From NCBI GenBank assembly GCA_036971715.1, contig JAVHJL010000013.1, forward strand, positions 806,001-870,000: a stretch of DNA of 64,000 nucleotides. Reading direction: 5' to 3'. This document shows positions 11,653-25,000 of this stretch, in pieces. Made by a program: the position numbers and the translations under genes. Origin of the DNA: Arthrobotrys musiformis (Eukaryota > Ascomycota > Orbiliomycetes > Orbiliales > Orbiliaceae). Every line of letters begins with the position of its first letter. Position 1 is the stretch's first letter. The notes under the pieces are model-generated. The model saw nothing but the letters and a program-made list of their open reading frames with translations, made no database searches and was not told where the DNA came from.

Positions 11653-14600
11653 CTATGGGTTACTCATGGCGAGGTTGAAGCTGGCGATGGATGATTTGTC
11701 TTTGAGAATAGATGAGGTCCAGCCCAGGAGGCCTCGGTTTTCGGGGGCATTGACAGGAGTAGCGACAGCAGTAGTAGCTGGACTTAGATCGGATGTTGAG
11801 ACAGTGAGACTGGGGGCTGCTGGTGGGTCCCTCCTCTTAGGTTCGATGGCGAGAGATTGTCGGTAGAGCTTCTGAACATCACCATACCCAGATTCCTTTA
11901 GGACTCGCATTTGGTATTCCAACCAGTACTGGAACTCCGGAACTTCCTGAATGGGGTAGGGATGTTGGAAGTTCTGGATTTCCTGGAGTAGTTTTGTCAT
12001 CTGGGTATATTTGAAGAAGTTGACACCAGTTGGGTTCTTTGGATCTTCATCAGGAAGGGGCCTCTTGTCCGCATTTCCGTCAACGAAAAATACCATATCC
12101 GTGAGATAAAGACCTAAGAAGGGGAGGCAAGGTGCCAACTGGTTTCTAGTTCGAGAGCGCAGCTCTACGTAATTCCTGCTTGGATCGACGACAGACCGAA
12201 GCTTTTCAAGAGCTGCCTTCGTCCTGGGGGAGACAAGCTCCCAAGTCTTCTTTAGGCGCCCAATTGTCGAGTTGTTCAAAGCGCAGATGATGGCCATCAT
12301 TGTATTAAAATTGGCCATTTCAAACAACTTGTCAGCAATCTTGATCCAATGCTTGATGACTGCGGCGCGCTTCTTTGGGTCAGGATCGTTGATAATCGTG
12401 AACGCGATCCAGAGGGCCATTTGTGTAGAGAGCTTGGTCATGGCAAGAACATTGACTGCACGCGAGTCTTCTTTCTTAGTCCACTCCTTACCAAGAAGCT
12501 CGTGGGGGGTAATTTGACACCAGATCTTCTGGTCGATGACGGTAAGTTGCCGTGCGATTTCATGAGGATCGAAATCAAGAACAGATGGAACTTCACCACC
12601 ACTTGCTTGGAAGGTTCTAAGGGTAGCATATTGCCTGCTTGTGATCCTTGGCTCTGGGAAAGCGGTCCCCTGGTTCAGAGCAATGGCGCTCTTCGTTTTC
12701 TGGAGTGTAGCAGGTTCCCTTGGAACAAGCGAGGTATCAGATGCAACGTGCAGGACCTTGTCGGTGAGCTCTTGAAGGCGATCACCAGGGGTAGCCAAAG
12801 CTGGCTTGAGCTTGTTGATCGCGAAATCTCTGATGATGGGGAGAGCTTCCGTATCGGATTCCTTTTTCCAGTGGGTCTCTAGCCAAGTCTTGAAGACGTT
12901 ATAAACCCGAACGCGGACTGGGGTTGAGCCCAAAAGGTTCTTATCGACTTCATCGAAACGATCAATCAGAACTTTTGTGATCTCAGTGGGAGAAGACCAA
13001 CACCTAAAAGTGGTGAAGAATGTTGTAACGAAGGTGATATCTGGCTTGGAATCAGGCATGGTCATTTGTTCGACCAGGGCAGCAACCGAGCCGATATAAA
13101 CTTGGCCATCTTTTGTAACAAGGTTGTGGGCATGTGTCTTTGGGATTGTAGGGGCATCGACAGGAGTTGGAGGGGTGCTGTCACTTGGCGATGTTTCCGA
13201 GGTTGGAATAACGACGGTGGTTGTGGGTTTAGGTGCAGGGGTTGCGAGGGGTGTCTCCGACTCTTCATGGATAGGGGTAGTCGCTCTTGTGGAGAACTTG
13301 TCTTCCTCGCTCGTAGCAGACTCTTGGCTATCTTCACGTTGCATGGAGACGGATGTGGGAGCTGCAGAATCAACGGATTGATGCTGTTCTTCAGCATCAA
13401 TAACCTTCACGTCTTTTGGTGGTGGGGATGGAACGGGGGTAGCCAGGGATGGCTCCACGGTTACCGGGCTCATAATTGTAGGGAGTGAAGGAAGATTCTT
13501 GTCGAGATTTAGTTTCGTGGCTACCGGCGAAGAGGCTTCAGAGGAAGAGGAAGAGGTAATGGGGGAGTTCAATCCATCGACAACTGGTGCAGTTGGGACG
13601 GTAGTAGTAATACCGATCCCAATTTGCGAAACAGCTGGCTTGGCTGTGAGTGTGATTTCAAAGTCTTCCATCTTCTCAAGAACACCATGAGCGTTATCGA
13701 AGCACAGTGTTGCTCCCTGAACGCATTTCGTGGCGGCATCAATAAGCGGCTGGCTTTCGTTACCTGCTAAGGGTTCTTCATCCTCTTGTTCCAGGAGCGG
13801 CTTAACCAAGCGCTGTGCTTCGGTAACAAGAACGTTCATCTCCTCTTTGAAGTTGGTCTTGCTGAGATCAAGCGATTCATCAGCCTCGCCGCGTTCCTGT
13901 ATCAGATCAACCACGTGAAGTAGCTCCTTGCCAACCTCGACGGCGTCTTTTGTAAGGACGAACAATCGGGAGGGCAATGGGGCTTTGAGGTGGATTGTGC
14001 CAATATACGTTGCTAGACAGCTAAGCAGAGAGTCGTATGTATAATTCAGTCTCGCCGTGGCCAATACAACCTCAACGGCGGGCTCGAGTCTCGACTCCAC
14101 GATTTCACTATCGCTGTCGGACTCCTTAACAGTTGAGGCCGGAGTTAAGGCGAGAAATGAATTTTCAGTGTTCGGTTGGTACGACGGTGTGATGATTGTG
14201 AGACGTTGTGGACGCTCTTTGGCCGGTAACGGATCCAGGGCTGTGGTGAGGGAGGTTTGAATAGAGTCACGGTTGCCAGCCTCGGTCCGGACCTCGGCGG
14301 CGCAATCACCGTCGCCCTCGTCAATAGTATCCATCTCTTCGCATAGCTCCTCGGGGAGAGGGTCGTGGATTTCGCACCAGGCGTCGAGAAATTTGGTTCC
14401 TCGAACCACGACCCTGAACGAGCTCAGGATCATGTCGTCAATGAGGTCCTGAGCTTGCGAGGTCAACTCCTCGCCGTCCAGCTCATCTGGTAACCGGCGG
14501 GCGGTCTTCACAAGCACGGAGAGTTCGGAAAGGAGGACCTTTCGCGTCTTGCGAATGGCCTCGTCCGTCTGGACGTTTTCCGAATCTCTCGTAAGGCAGT

Positions 14601-15336
14601 CCGTCACTTCCTATACAAGCCGTTAACACTATACCCTCGCTGAGAAATACTGATGACTACTTACCAGAAGATGCCTGACGCCGTTGACTACGTCGGCAAC
14701 GACGGTCTGGCTGGCAGTGACAAACGAGGCATTGGAGGCAACTCTGCACTCCTCGAACACGGCTATGCTAGCCTTTAGCAAAGGCTGCATCTCGTCGACC
14801 TCGTATGATGCGCAGAAATTTGTCGGCAGCCAGCCTCGGGAACCTGAGGCCAGGGCGGTGCCGTCCGCCCACCCATTTTCGTGAATGTTGTGAACCATGA
14901 TCATATCGCCCGGGCTCAGGGCTATCGTTACTGTCGCTGTGTCTGCGTTCTGGAAGGGTCTGAAGTGGTAGAATGCCCTCATAAAGGCCGGGTATTCTGT
15001 CGGCCTTGAAATCCTCTTTGAAGAGGTCTTCGAAGAGGCCGAAGTATGTGACTTGGGCCTTGTATCCGCTGGTTTCACGTCCGTGGACGATCCACCATTG
15101 GATGCATCATCTGGTATCGACCCTTCTTGGGTAGATACCCGTTTCGATGAGGCCTCCTTAGGAGTTGCCTCCCTCGAAGGGCCATCTTTAGGTGTAGGCG
15201 GGGGGGTTATCTGATCCTGAGAGGATATTGTTCTCGAATGGGACAGTAATGTCTTCCTCGAACCTACCGAGGACGTTCTACTCCCTCGTTTGTATAGAGG
15301 GAGCGATGAGTCTGTAAGATTCGCCGACTCCATCAT
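11653..15336 (-). CDS. CDC25: Ras guanine-nucleotide exchange factor, SH3-RasGEF_N-RasGEF (CDC25 type)
   Basis: Two exons on the minus strand, 15336-14665 and 14610-11653, joined in phase 0 across a 54-nt intron (14664-14611, GTAAGT...TAG), give 1,209 residues. An SH3 domain lies at about 117-178 (AFYHFRPF..., ending GSRGWLPTNF). A long linker rich in Ser, Thr and Pro follows. The RasGEF_N (REM) domain is at about 720-830 and the catalytic RasGEF/CDC25 domain at about 900-1150, recognisable by HEIARQLTVID and the later NFNTMMAIICALNNSTIGRLKKTW helix. By family knowledge it loads GTP on Ras at the membrane, upstream of adenylate cyclase/PKA and morphogenesis. The N-terminal SH3 plus C-terminal GEF layout matches yeast Cdc25. 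The start is the first of two adjacent ATGs. No upstream exon is required, and a 9-codon uORF lies just 5' of it. Confidence 0.93.
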
Positions 15337-15376
15337 TGTGAAAAGTAAAGATTCTCCCGAAAGAGGTATCTTGAAG

Positions 15377-15406
15377 TTATGATGAAGCTGATGTCGGTGT
15401 GTTCAT
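15377..15406 (-). promoter_or_regulatory. Possible 9-codon uORF in the RasGEF leader
   Basis: An ATG at 15406-15404 opens a nine-codon frame (MNTPTSASS) that stops at 15377, 40 nt before the RasGEF start codon. If the mRNA begins upstream of it, it could lower or gate RasGEF translation. The transcription start is unknown, so this is a positional inference. Confidence 0.3.
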
Positions 15407-16676
15407 CACCACCTCTGGATGTGGAGATATTTCGTGCAGGATTGGAAATGATAAGGAGGAAGGATGTTTTAGATGGATGTCGGGACGGGTCGGACCATCA
15501 AAACTGATGTTGGAAAGGATATCAGATTCGATGTTGCTGAAGGTGAGAAGGATGAGGATGCTTTGGTGACAGTTGCGGACGGGGAGAATGTTGAAGCAAT
15601 GTCGACGCACTTAATTGCGTTGTTGATGTGATAAAATGTCGACGGGCAACACAGGATTCTCAGGCCAGGTTCGGACTATAAAATGCAGCAACCAAAGACA
15701 CTACCATTAAATTCTTAATAAGATTTCGATATTCCTGTTCCCAGAAATTGAAGGAAAAGGCGATGAGAAGCAATTTGTCCAGAAGATATACCAATACCCC
15801 AAAAATGAACGACTAGGGTACCGCTTTAAATCCGGGGCCGCAAATCGACTAGTTCCGGCAGGGCTAATATCAGGTACCTGAAAATGATCTCGATTGCCTC
15901 AGATTCTCGATCACGGGGCTGTCAGGATAAAGCTAAGGAAGAGGGCGCAGGTCGGCCTGGTATATCAATTGTCGAAGTACCCCTGGGTTCCCTCATGCAC
16001 CAACGTCTTTTTTCTGGTGTTCCTCTATATGCAGGTCTGCAAGTTGCTTTCACAAACCCTGCAGCAACTCCTGGCTGTTCGAGAACTTTTATGCAATGGA
16101 ATGTCGTGATAATTGGCTAGATAGCTCCCCAAGAAATTGTCCCTGACTGCGTTTAGAGCGCGGAATTTCGAATGAAGGATAGAGTATGATAATTTGGCTA
16201 GCGGTGTTTCCAGAAATACGTCAAGTAAAAAGTCCAGTCCAAGGCAGCCAATTAGCTTCTGATCAATCCCTTTCTCTGTATCTTTGTATGTGCTCCTCTC
16301 TCCTGTACTGACTCGAATCAAGGAATCGAATAGGCAGCCAATATCAGGATTCTTTAGTTATTGTTGTTACGTTTCTGTGTCTAGGTTGTAGGCGTAACTG
16401 CGTGTGTACGGTATGCAAGGAGGTTCGTAGTCTATGTCCTAATCGCGGAAGGGCCGGTTGTCAACGTAATGCTCTCTCGACAGGAGGGGAAAACGGCGAC
16501 CATGTTCGATGCTAGATAGAGCGGAATGGAAGAAGGTTCCTGGATATTGCTAACCTTTCCTAGAGTTTTTTTTTTTTTTGTTTATTTAATGGCCGTTAAA
16601 AGTCGATGTTAGGTATTAGTTTTTGATTGATATCGCTACCAGTTAATGTTTCTATGCGTATATTCCTCCAGAATGT

Positions 16677-17111
16677 CTAACGCCAAAAAGAATATATCGC
16701 CTCAGTGCTTTTAAAAGTATCTGCAAAACCAAGCTTGAAAAAGAAAGAAGAATACCGGCGGCGGACGGCTGTTATGACGTTACAGAAAAATATTTTGGAA
16801 AAGCAGACGCCGTAAATGATTCCAAAAGTCAGGTGAAGAAAGAGGGAAGCCACGGCCAGATATATGATCCATGAGTGCACTCTCCCCTCGTCCTCAGTGC
16901 TATTATAAGGGTCAACCCAGACTGTGAACTGCCCCCAATCTATCATGTCAAATACGGTATAACTCTTCGCGGGCGGAGGAAAGGTGGATCCACCCCCCAA
17001 AGACCTTTCACGGGAAATGGGGTGTGGGCGAGCGAAATCTTGCGCGGTGACACTCCTCGAACATACTAGCACCCTCGCCGGGATATCCACTGGCTTGCTC
17101 GGAGCCATCAT
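16677..17111 (-). CDS. Doubtful small membrane protein, 144 residues
   Basis: A minus-strand frame starts at a double ATG (17111) and encodes 144 residues. A Ser/Arg/Pro-containing N-terminal half is followed by the segment WVDPYNSTEDEGRVHSWIIY, then a strongly hydrophobic stretch of about 20 residues (LAVASLFLHLTFGIIYGVCF) and a basic, aromatic tail. The topology suggests one membrane-spanning helix. I recognise no family, and nearby DNA is gene-poor, so this may be chance. A spliced gene using only part of this frame is also possible. Confidence 0.25.
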   Translation of the reverse strand: MMAPSKPVDIPARVLVCSRSVTAQDFARPHPISRERSLGGGSTFPPPAKSYTVFDMIDWGQFTVWVDPYNSTEDEGRVHSWIIYLAVASLFLHLTFGIIYGVCFSKIFFCNVITAVRRRYSSFFFKLGFADTFKSTEAIYSFWR

Positions 17112-17602
17112 GGTTTCTTTTTCGCAGTTGTGGTTAGAGTTATTTGCTTCTCCTGAGTGTTCTGAATAGGGATAACAGGGACGTCTACCCATTGGCTGGT
17201 TCAACGGCCTGTTCTTTCTTTCTTCTTGAGGCCAAGAAAAGCAAATATATGGCATCTCACGCTAGAAACTTGTGTCCATTTTTGAGTAATTTCTTTTTCT
17301 TCCTGATTTTTGATGTTTTCGCCTTATGGATGGAGGTGACTCTGGGTCTCCTTTTCGTTCTTCTCCTCCTGGCCTGGGCAGGAAGGACATCTCGAATCAC
17401 AACTTCATTTCATATCTATACCACACGACACCTGCAGCAGGTCGATACATATAATACAATGTCTCTGAATAGTTTAAATTCGATGGGCTCAAATGCAAAG
17501 TTTATTCACAAAAATTCATCAAATTTCCATCAGTTGACATACCGATGTAGGCCTGGCGAAAAGGGAAACAACATCCATTCGCATTTCCTTTCCCTCTTTC
17601 CT

Positions 17603-18364
17603 TCAACTTTCCATTGAACCTTCGGAGAGTAAAAACCTCATGGCCAAACCATCGACGCAGCGTTTGAAAAGCAGGGAGGGATATCTGACTGGGCTCCCTG
17701 GTCGCTTCAGGACCTCATTTGATGGGTAAAAAAAACCAATCATGGGTAGACCCTGGACTGGTGTGCTACCGAAGCGCTTGCCCACCCAGAACTTCGGGAT
17801 CAAAGCCTGCTGCCATTCGCCCATCGTTAAAGCAGCCCCATAACAATTGGAAAGACTTTTATGACCTCGGTTTGCAGGGTAAAACGGGGTCCTCTCCATC
17901 GATTTAACTTTCACCGAATAGAACTTCCAGACCCGGTCGACGGCACCTCGTAAAACGTCATCATAGACGCTTCCTAAATTGCATTGCTGAAAATACACAA
18001 TAGAAAGTGTCGATATCGATAGGTAAGTATTCCTGTGGGCTCCGCAGTCAGAACATCTACCCCACCATTCAATCCAATACTCAGTCCGACCTGGAAGCTC
18101 ATCAATGCCAAGCGTCAGTCGTTGCTGACCGTACCCCCGTGCCGTTGTCTTAATTCGTCTATCCTCATAGGTTATAGGCTCATCTCTTCGCTTCATGATG
18201 TTCAACGCAAAATTGACTAAATTGAGGTGGAGGCAGTTTATCTCGTGAAGCATAACGGCCAGGTGCCCAATCAAACGTTTCGCGTAACACGCAGCTAAAC
18301 CAAGTTTCCGTTTGGTCCAAACATGAACGATACCACGCTTTCCATCAACGAGTAAGATCATCAA
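17603..18364 (-). CDS. Hypothetical protein, 253 residues, no recognised family
   Basis: This is the longest frame in the 16-kb gene-poor interval and has ordinary globular composition, including several Trp, Cys and His residues. It opens with a double ATG at 18364. The central part has a CSDCGAH segment (about residues 103-109) preceded by YWIEWWGR, which could be a single Cys pair of a metal site or just chance. No signal peptide or transmembrane helix is evident. Its length is well above other frames in the interval, which is the main support. It could be a lineage-specific gene or an exon of a larger gene; no function is proposed. Confidence 0.4.
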   Translation of the reverse strand: MMILLVDGKRGIVHVWTKRKLGLAACYAKRLIGHLAVMLHEINCLHLNLVNFALNIMKRRDEPITYEDRRIKTTARGYGQQRLTLGIDELPGRTEYWIEWWGRCSDCGAHRNTYLSISTLSIVYFQQCNLGSVYDDVLRGAVDRVWKFYSVKVKSMERTPFYPANRGHKSLSNCYGAALTMGEWQQALIPKFWVGKRFGSTPVQGLPMIGFFYPSNEVLKRPGSPVRYPSLLFKRCVDGLAMRFLLSEGSMES

Positions 18365-21300
18365 TTGGACACTCCTCGTGATATACTGTTTAAGATTTAA
18401 CCTACAGTTCTAATCGCATAAAATACTCGGAGGAGCTGACAACTAAAGACTAAAAATAAGAATTAAATTCTTCGAATCTTCCCGAGTCGCACATGATCCC
18501 CTCATCAGCGCTTCAAAATCTTTTGCCATTGCTCAAAACCCCCCCTCGAGATCTAACTCGGGATTCCATCTCGTCATTTATCAGCCGATAAATATTGTAA
18601 ATACAAGAGAAGGTTCCTGCATGGGGTCCATGTTGAGTTCCTGCAGTTACCAGTGGGCAACTGCGATGCAGGTTCGCTAAAAAATTTTAACACAGCTTCC
18701 CGAATTTAACTCTCAAGGCAAACCTTGAGCTCGCCGGCACCAAACTGGCGGGATATGCCTCGATTCATGCAGCTCCCTGTCGACGACAGGCAATGCAAAC
18801 ACACTACACAGTTGATGAACTCAATTGATTATAAGATTGACATGAAAAATATGGAATTCGAAGCGACTGTATCGCTGGAGACGACCGTCTTGAACCGAGT
18901 CGCCGGAAATGGCAATTCAAGTGTTTAGCTTCGTCGCTTCACATACTCCAGCCATGCAGCCGAAGCTCCAATCCTTAAAGGTGCATCTGAATCATCAGGC
19001 CTCCAGTATTCCAACAACCTCTCGAGTAAAGGCTTCGCTCGAGCATTCCCACCTAACTCTAGATAAAAAAGGGGAGGTTGTTCAACTCGAAGGGTCATCA
19101 CAAGGGTCTACTACAGAGCTAGCTTTCAAGTGACCCTTAGTTGAATTATTAGGCTATTGAAACATCAGTTTATGAAGATCACGATCCCAAATCATCGACC
19201 TAAACCCTTTGCCCCACGGTCTATCAAAATAAGGTTGAAAATACCCCCATGCCCCCCAGTTTTCATTAACTCACTCTTCATCAGTTTGCCCTTTTCGTTA
19301 TGCCGCCTTGAAGTTCCGTCGTCGCCGCAGGCTGTCTTTAAATTTGGAAGCAAGCCGCGAAATTCTTGCACCATTGTTTCGCTTGTGATTGAAAAGATGA
19401 TGAGGCGTGTGTGGGATGTAATTTGACAGGATGCAAGTCCCACGGGCGAAGATGCTAGTGATCGACATTGCAGTTACTGGAGTTGATATCAGCGCGCGAA
19501 ATTGAGACCACTCGGGGAGAAGAGCTGATCTGGTGGAATCCGAAGAAGGCTAAGCATTGAAAGACATTGAGAAGCCATTGCCAGCCCAAGGCTTAGCTTC
19601 GCAATTGCCGGTTGGTCGAGCGACTCTTGATGTCTCGATCACTAGTTCGTCGCCGGGTAGACTCCGGAAGTATCACGAACCGTGCCGTTGATGTCAACTA
19701 ACGCTACATAGCTAGATTACGGGCGGCTTCCAAGCGACTGCCGAAAGGAGGTCAAGGAAGATATACGTTGTAGTAGTTAGTTACCTTTGCATTGATTTAA
19801 ACTCTCATCAAGGAAGAGCCCTGGAAACGATAAACCCAACGATCTCAAAACTGGCTGTCTAGTAAGATCGTATTAAGCACTAAGCCGAAGCTAGATGGAT
19901 TTGAGATCTAGACTTTTGGCGGGTCTTTTAAACGGATCTTTGGCCCGACAAATAGTGACTGTTTTTTGGCCTAAAATGGGTCCAATGATGCTGAGATCGA
20001 TGCATAGGTACTTTTAGAATGCTGGCAGTTTCTGTCCCGCTCAGATGGAACCCCACGGGATGCCCTTCCATTTGAGATGTTTTTGCAGGGGAGGTGCAGT
20101 TTCAATCTGAAGAAGATTTGAGAGGTATTGATGCCAAGAAAGGTATCTTGTGTTCCCAAACCAATGATATCGCGTGCGGATGTCGGCAATTGACCCAGGT
20201 GTTTGGAAACCTTTTCGACTCGTATGCGAGGCAAAAAGGCTCGCAAGGTCGATACAAAGCAAGCTAGGCAACAGGAGTCGACGGTCAGCAAAAGCGAAGT
20301 CGGAGCGAGATAGTATTTGGGTCGACCCGAGAGTAAGGTCCCCTCATGGCATCCCATCCTTCACGTGTGGTCTATCATCAATGAACTTGGCCCATTCGTC
20401 AAATATTTCCCGGTCACCATGCATCGGTCTTGTGCAAGGAATGCAGTATCTTAAGGCCCCAGTTAAGACTGCCTGTGTAGCAATCACGAAATACCTAAAA
20501 TAAAGAAAAACCCTCAGGCTGTGTGACCTTCGAACCCTCGAGCTTGCAAGATTGCGAGATAGCACAGTTCGCACAAAGCCGCAATTCTCAGCGCAGCCCT
20601 TGTCGTCTCATGGCACACGCACACTCTTGGCAAAAGATACATTTCATGAGCTCAGCAACGCCCACCTCGATCAAGCATTACTCGGCCTGGCTTCGTCATA
20701 CCAATCGCAACCCATAAGGATTAAGGTAGTATCAACCCAAACCCTTGGTGATTACAACATTTACTACAGTATTGCGCCCACGTAATTTTGCCTCCCTGAC
20801 CAAATAGACCTAAGCATGACGAATGATATGCACTAACTTGCCCTCCAAACTGATCTAATTTTCTCTCTGGAAAACCTTTCCTCAATTAACCATATTCAGA
20901 ACAAGATGTTGAGCTCGTCTTCATTACAACTTGAATGGTTATCACAGGCGTTTCCACTCTCCAAAGAAAGCCTAGCGAGGCTCCAATTTATCCGTTACCC
21001 AAGAAACTAAGGGTCCAAGTTGCATACGTTGAGCCCAGTGTTGATGGACGCATGCGGGTCGTCCGTCCCGCCGAATCTTCTATCGCCTGGTTCTAACTAA
21101 CCGATAACATTCTCGGTCGAATGAGACGAACCGTGCGCTTGAAGATTTTCTTTATGCATAAGAGAGAGCCTACTACGTTAAAGTAATTTTATATTCACCG
21201 TGGCGGTTTTCCAGACAACCACGTATAAGCGTGGACATACTATGTATATCGTTCAAGAGTTATATCTGGCGCTGGACTATGCATATTAATTATCTTTGTC

Positions 21301-22012
21301 TGCGATAACGGCACAAAATTCTATCCCATCCCACGACTCAAAAACAATACTGAACCTGGTTTCCCAGGTCCAGGCCGCATGGCGCAACATGAATACTACA
21401 AGTATTCTATAACAATTTTTGTTTTGAGAATGTTTCTTCCAACAAAACGTGTCAAAATTTTTACAGGGAGGCGTTGTAACCCGGGCGGCACTGGGGACGT
21501 CGGACACTTTCAATTGACAAAACCAAAACATCAGGATCGGTCGCTTCTACTCGGCTATCACCATAAAAATTTTAAATTTTTTTTTGTAGGTTAAAAATGT
21601 CCTGATAATTTTAGAATTAAGATTTTTGCGGTTTCCCCCCAGATGCATCAGTGCACTAGGCACGGCTGATGCTGGCTAGGGTCTGAAGGATTCGATGGTG
21701 CGAGAAAAGGTATGTCATTGAATGGCTGCGATTCGCTCGTTGGTCCAGGTTCCGATTCGAATCCCTCGATCGAGCTCGACGGATCAGAAATAGTACATTG
21801 TTGGATTTGGTTAACCTCGTCGACTACTGTTACATTCCCGTCGGGATACTATCGATGTTGACATGTTTCGCCTTCTCCATGCCTTGAACGATCGTACGAA
21901 CGCCTTCCAGTCGCATTGCTCCCACTGCATACCACGGCGATGCAGCTGATAATGCCATAAATATCGCGGGTTATCCATTCGTCATATCTATTCAATTCCA
22001 GCCTCTTCCAAC

Positions 22013-22033
22013 AAAAAAAAAAAAAAAAAAAAA
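22013..22033 (+). repeat. Poly(A) tract, 21 A
   Basis: Uninterrupted run of 21 A residues in gene-poor DNA. It could be a retroposon tail or a simple homopolymer. No reverse-transcriptase or gene relic was recognised just upstream. Confidence 0.9.
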
Positions 22034-25000
22034 TTATATGTGAAAATACTAGGAAGGCGGGAGACCCCCATGAATTCTGTAGCCCTATCTACCTATCTCT
22101 GTAGACGCCGCCTGTCAGAAGTGTGTAACATAAAAAGCGGATAGCGGGAAGTTTAAGCAATTAAAGTCAGAAAAAAAACTACATCCCACCCCACAACCCC
22201 ATACGGGCATCTCCACGCATTATTTAGAAAACAATGGAGTTAAGGATAAACGAGCGGGACACGGCTTGGAAACGAGCGAGCTGCATGGCCATTGCAGCAA
22301 ATACACAAGCTTCACACCCACCAACATTCGTAATCCTCATACATATCTTCGCTGTATATTTTTTTCTTCTCCTTCCAACATTTCTCTTCAACACGAAGAT
22401 TCCGGTGACCCCCATCCCCGGAACCTCAGGTGAAGATATTTCCTTCCTGCAATGCGGGCAGGCTGCAGTTGCATGGGGAATACATATATGTAACCCCAAA
22501 AACCCACAAACCATACAAGAATTCCCGCTGCATGCAAGGGAGAGATCCGCCCCCTCGCAAGGGGTAAGAAAAAGCAGGACCTGGTCGACCCAAAATCCAG
22601 CCAACCAGACCGTTATGGCATGCTCAAAACCTGGTCGCCAGACATGAAGAAAGTGATGTCCAATATTATTTCGATGTCACGCCAGCAGGGCAACTTACCC
22701 GTCCTGCGCAATGCCAATCTACCGAGAAGGCAAAGAAGAAGAAATAATAGAGGGCAAATAATGTTTATTTTATCCATCGCCTATCACGACTTCCCACATT
22801 CTATTGTTTTAACGACGGTTTTATGCTTCAATGGCTAATTCCAAAGATATAGGTCAAGCACGGACATACTGACGAAAAGAGACGTCCCGATGCAGGACGG
22901 AAAAACCATGAAAGTTTGCTCTGCATTTTTCCTTTTCGCCTAACTCTTCCAGCCGGTCAAAGTCTGGTCCGGCCGGTTGAAACATGCATAGACGACGGGT
23001 TTTTCGGGCTGGGGTTCGAGACCCTTCAAATGTGTTGCGCTTAGACCTTGCCTTGTAGCTTGTGTGTTTCTCCTGTGAAGTTGTTCACATTCCATGCAGG
23101 GTATATCTTCAACATCACTGTTGGAAACTCCCCAATTGCAACTTCAGAGTTATCCCTTGCCTTGAAATCCGGCACGTGCAATCGGCCTGGCTTATTGTAA
23201 GATACCGACACGGAGGTTCCCCGATGCTGAGATCATCTCTCTCTCCCAGGTTTCCGGGAGCTGTCACTGTCACATTTGGCTATCACACTTTTAAACCACA
23301 GGATGCATTGCATTGGCTGTGTCCATAACGACGTGTGATATTACAAGGTCTCAGAACACTGTTATCCTCAATACGAGATTCCTCTCTTACAACAGTCTGC
23401 TAAAGCCCCTCCTATGGCACAGTTTTCTGACTAGCCACAAATTTAAATCCCGTGAGTGGGCAGGATAAAGTCAATGTGCTCGATCAATGACATGAAGCAG
23501 CTTCCCAAAATTGAGAAACCGAAAGTGTCGTTTCAATATCACGGGGTATATTTCGTAACACCTTCCAGTCTGCGTTCGGTCCATTAGTGTTCGACTACAG
23601 AAACATCCGACTTTGCACTGTGCATATCCTAGACTGTGGTCCGGTTGTGGTGAGACCTGTCAAATCTTCCTAACTCAAACCATGAACCATAACCTTATTA
23701 CTTCCCATCGTCCTTGACCTTGCCATTACACTTGCAATTGACCTTGTGCTTGCACAATTGTGTATCCTAACCCATGCCCGAAGTCGTAGTAACATTTGAA
23801 CCTTCTCAACTAGTGATGACGATAGCGCCGCGCCAACATCTGCTCAGGGTATTCCACCAGGGCGATGCCTCCCAGAAGTCATCGACCCCGCCGCACAATT
23901 CAAAATGTTTAAAGCCTCCGTAGGCTAGTCGACGTCTTTTTGGGCCGGTGACGACAACCAAAGGTAACGGTGTCAATTTTCCATGGCACAGACAGCTGCT
24001 AGTTGAACTACCATCACCTTCTTTCGCATTTTACCCCTCCAGGCCCTCTTTGATCGTGACTGCCTAAAGAGGTTCGACTAAGATTGAGGGTCACAAGAAA
24101 AACGATCGATCAAAGCTGAGACCTGAGCCGAATATTTGAGAACCCGAGACATTCAGGCCTCACCATTTCGCATTTCAGCAATAGAGCGACATAAGATCTA
24201 CTACTATGAGAATTGTCTTTTGGCCTCTTCTTCATGAGCGATTAATTGATACATACGCTTTCCGGGGAAACAACTTTTAGTATTCCGAACACTGAATTTC
24301 ATCCTTGGGAGACTAATCGTCTTGGCGACTACTAAACTTGTCGACAATTCTCCTTTTTTCAGTCGTAATACACACATGTGCGCGATCCGAGGCCGTATCT
24401 ATCTTTACTTCTCAATCTAATTTCATTTTCAATTGAATATGGTAGACATAGACGAATCTCTCGCCAAATAATGTCTCCAATTGGTATGATTCTATCGTTG
24501 ATATCCACAACGGCTTGCAAAAAGGAAACCGGATCATGCATTCGCCGTTTCCATTTTCCTCATGCAGTGTTCGTTCGTCCCTGAAAATTCCGGTGAGAGT
24601 TCCCCACGGAGAAGCTTGAACTCTTGTGGTCGCCCCACACATCAACGGCCGGTGCGCCCTTAATGGATTCGATGTTATACCCTCCTGCAGCGGAAGATGA
24701 ACCCCATCGATACAAACACCCCACATAAATCGCATCGAAAGGAGATCCCGTATTCCACAGTCGATCCCATATACCAATCGGTTAAGACCTTCTGGCGGCA
24801 AAAGAGGCATTGCAATATACATACGCATGTATCACCATATTTTGTTTGCACACTTGGAACTCTTAAATTGTCTTCGCTGGCTGTGCCACCGATGGGTGTG
24901 TGGGCCGAACATTGAAATAAACTAGAAAAACTAAAAAAAAGCTTCGTTCCTGAACTTCAACCACTAGCTACTGAAATTCGCCTCTGGGAAAAGGGGAACC

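Noticed and set aside
21738..21775. TTCGAAT-containing segment resembling a tRNA T arm
   Set aside because: The flanking bases do not pair as a T stem and no A box or acceptor stem is present.
22234..22647. 137-residue plus-strand frame with a hydrophobic stretch
   Set aside because: An equally long frame lies on the opposite strand and no family or splice support is visible.
23008..23035. GGTTCGAGACC, similar to a tRNA B box
   Set aside because: No A box, anticodon arm or acceptor pairing upstream.
24412..24828. 138-residue minus-strand frame
   Set aside because: Moderately protein-like composition but no motif, no promoter or intron evidence.
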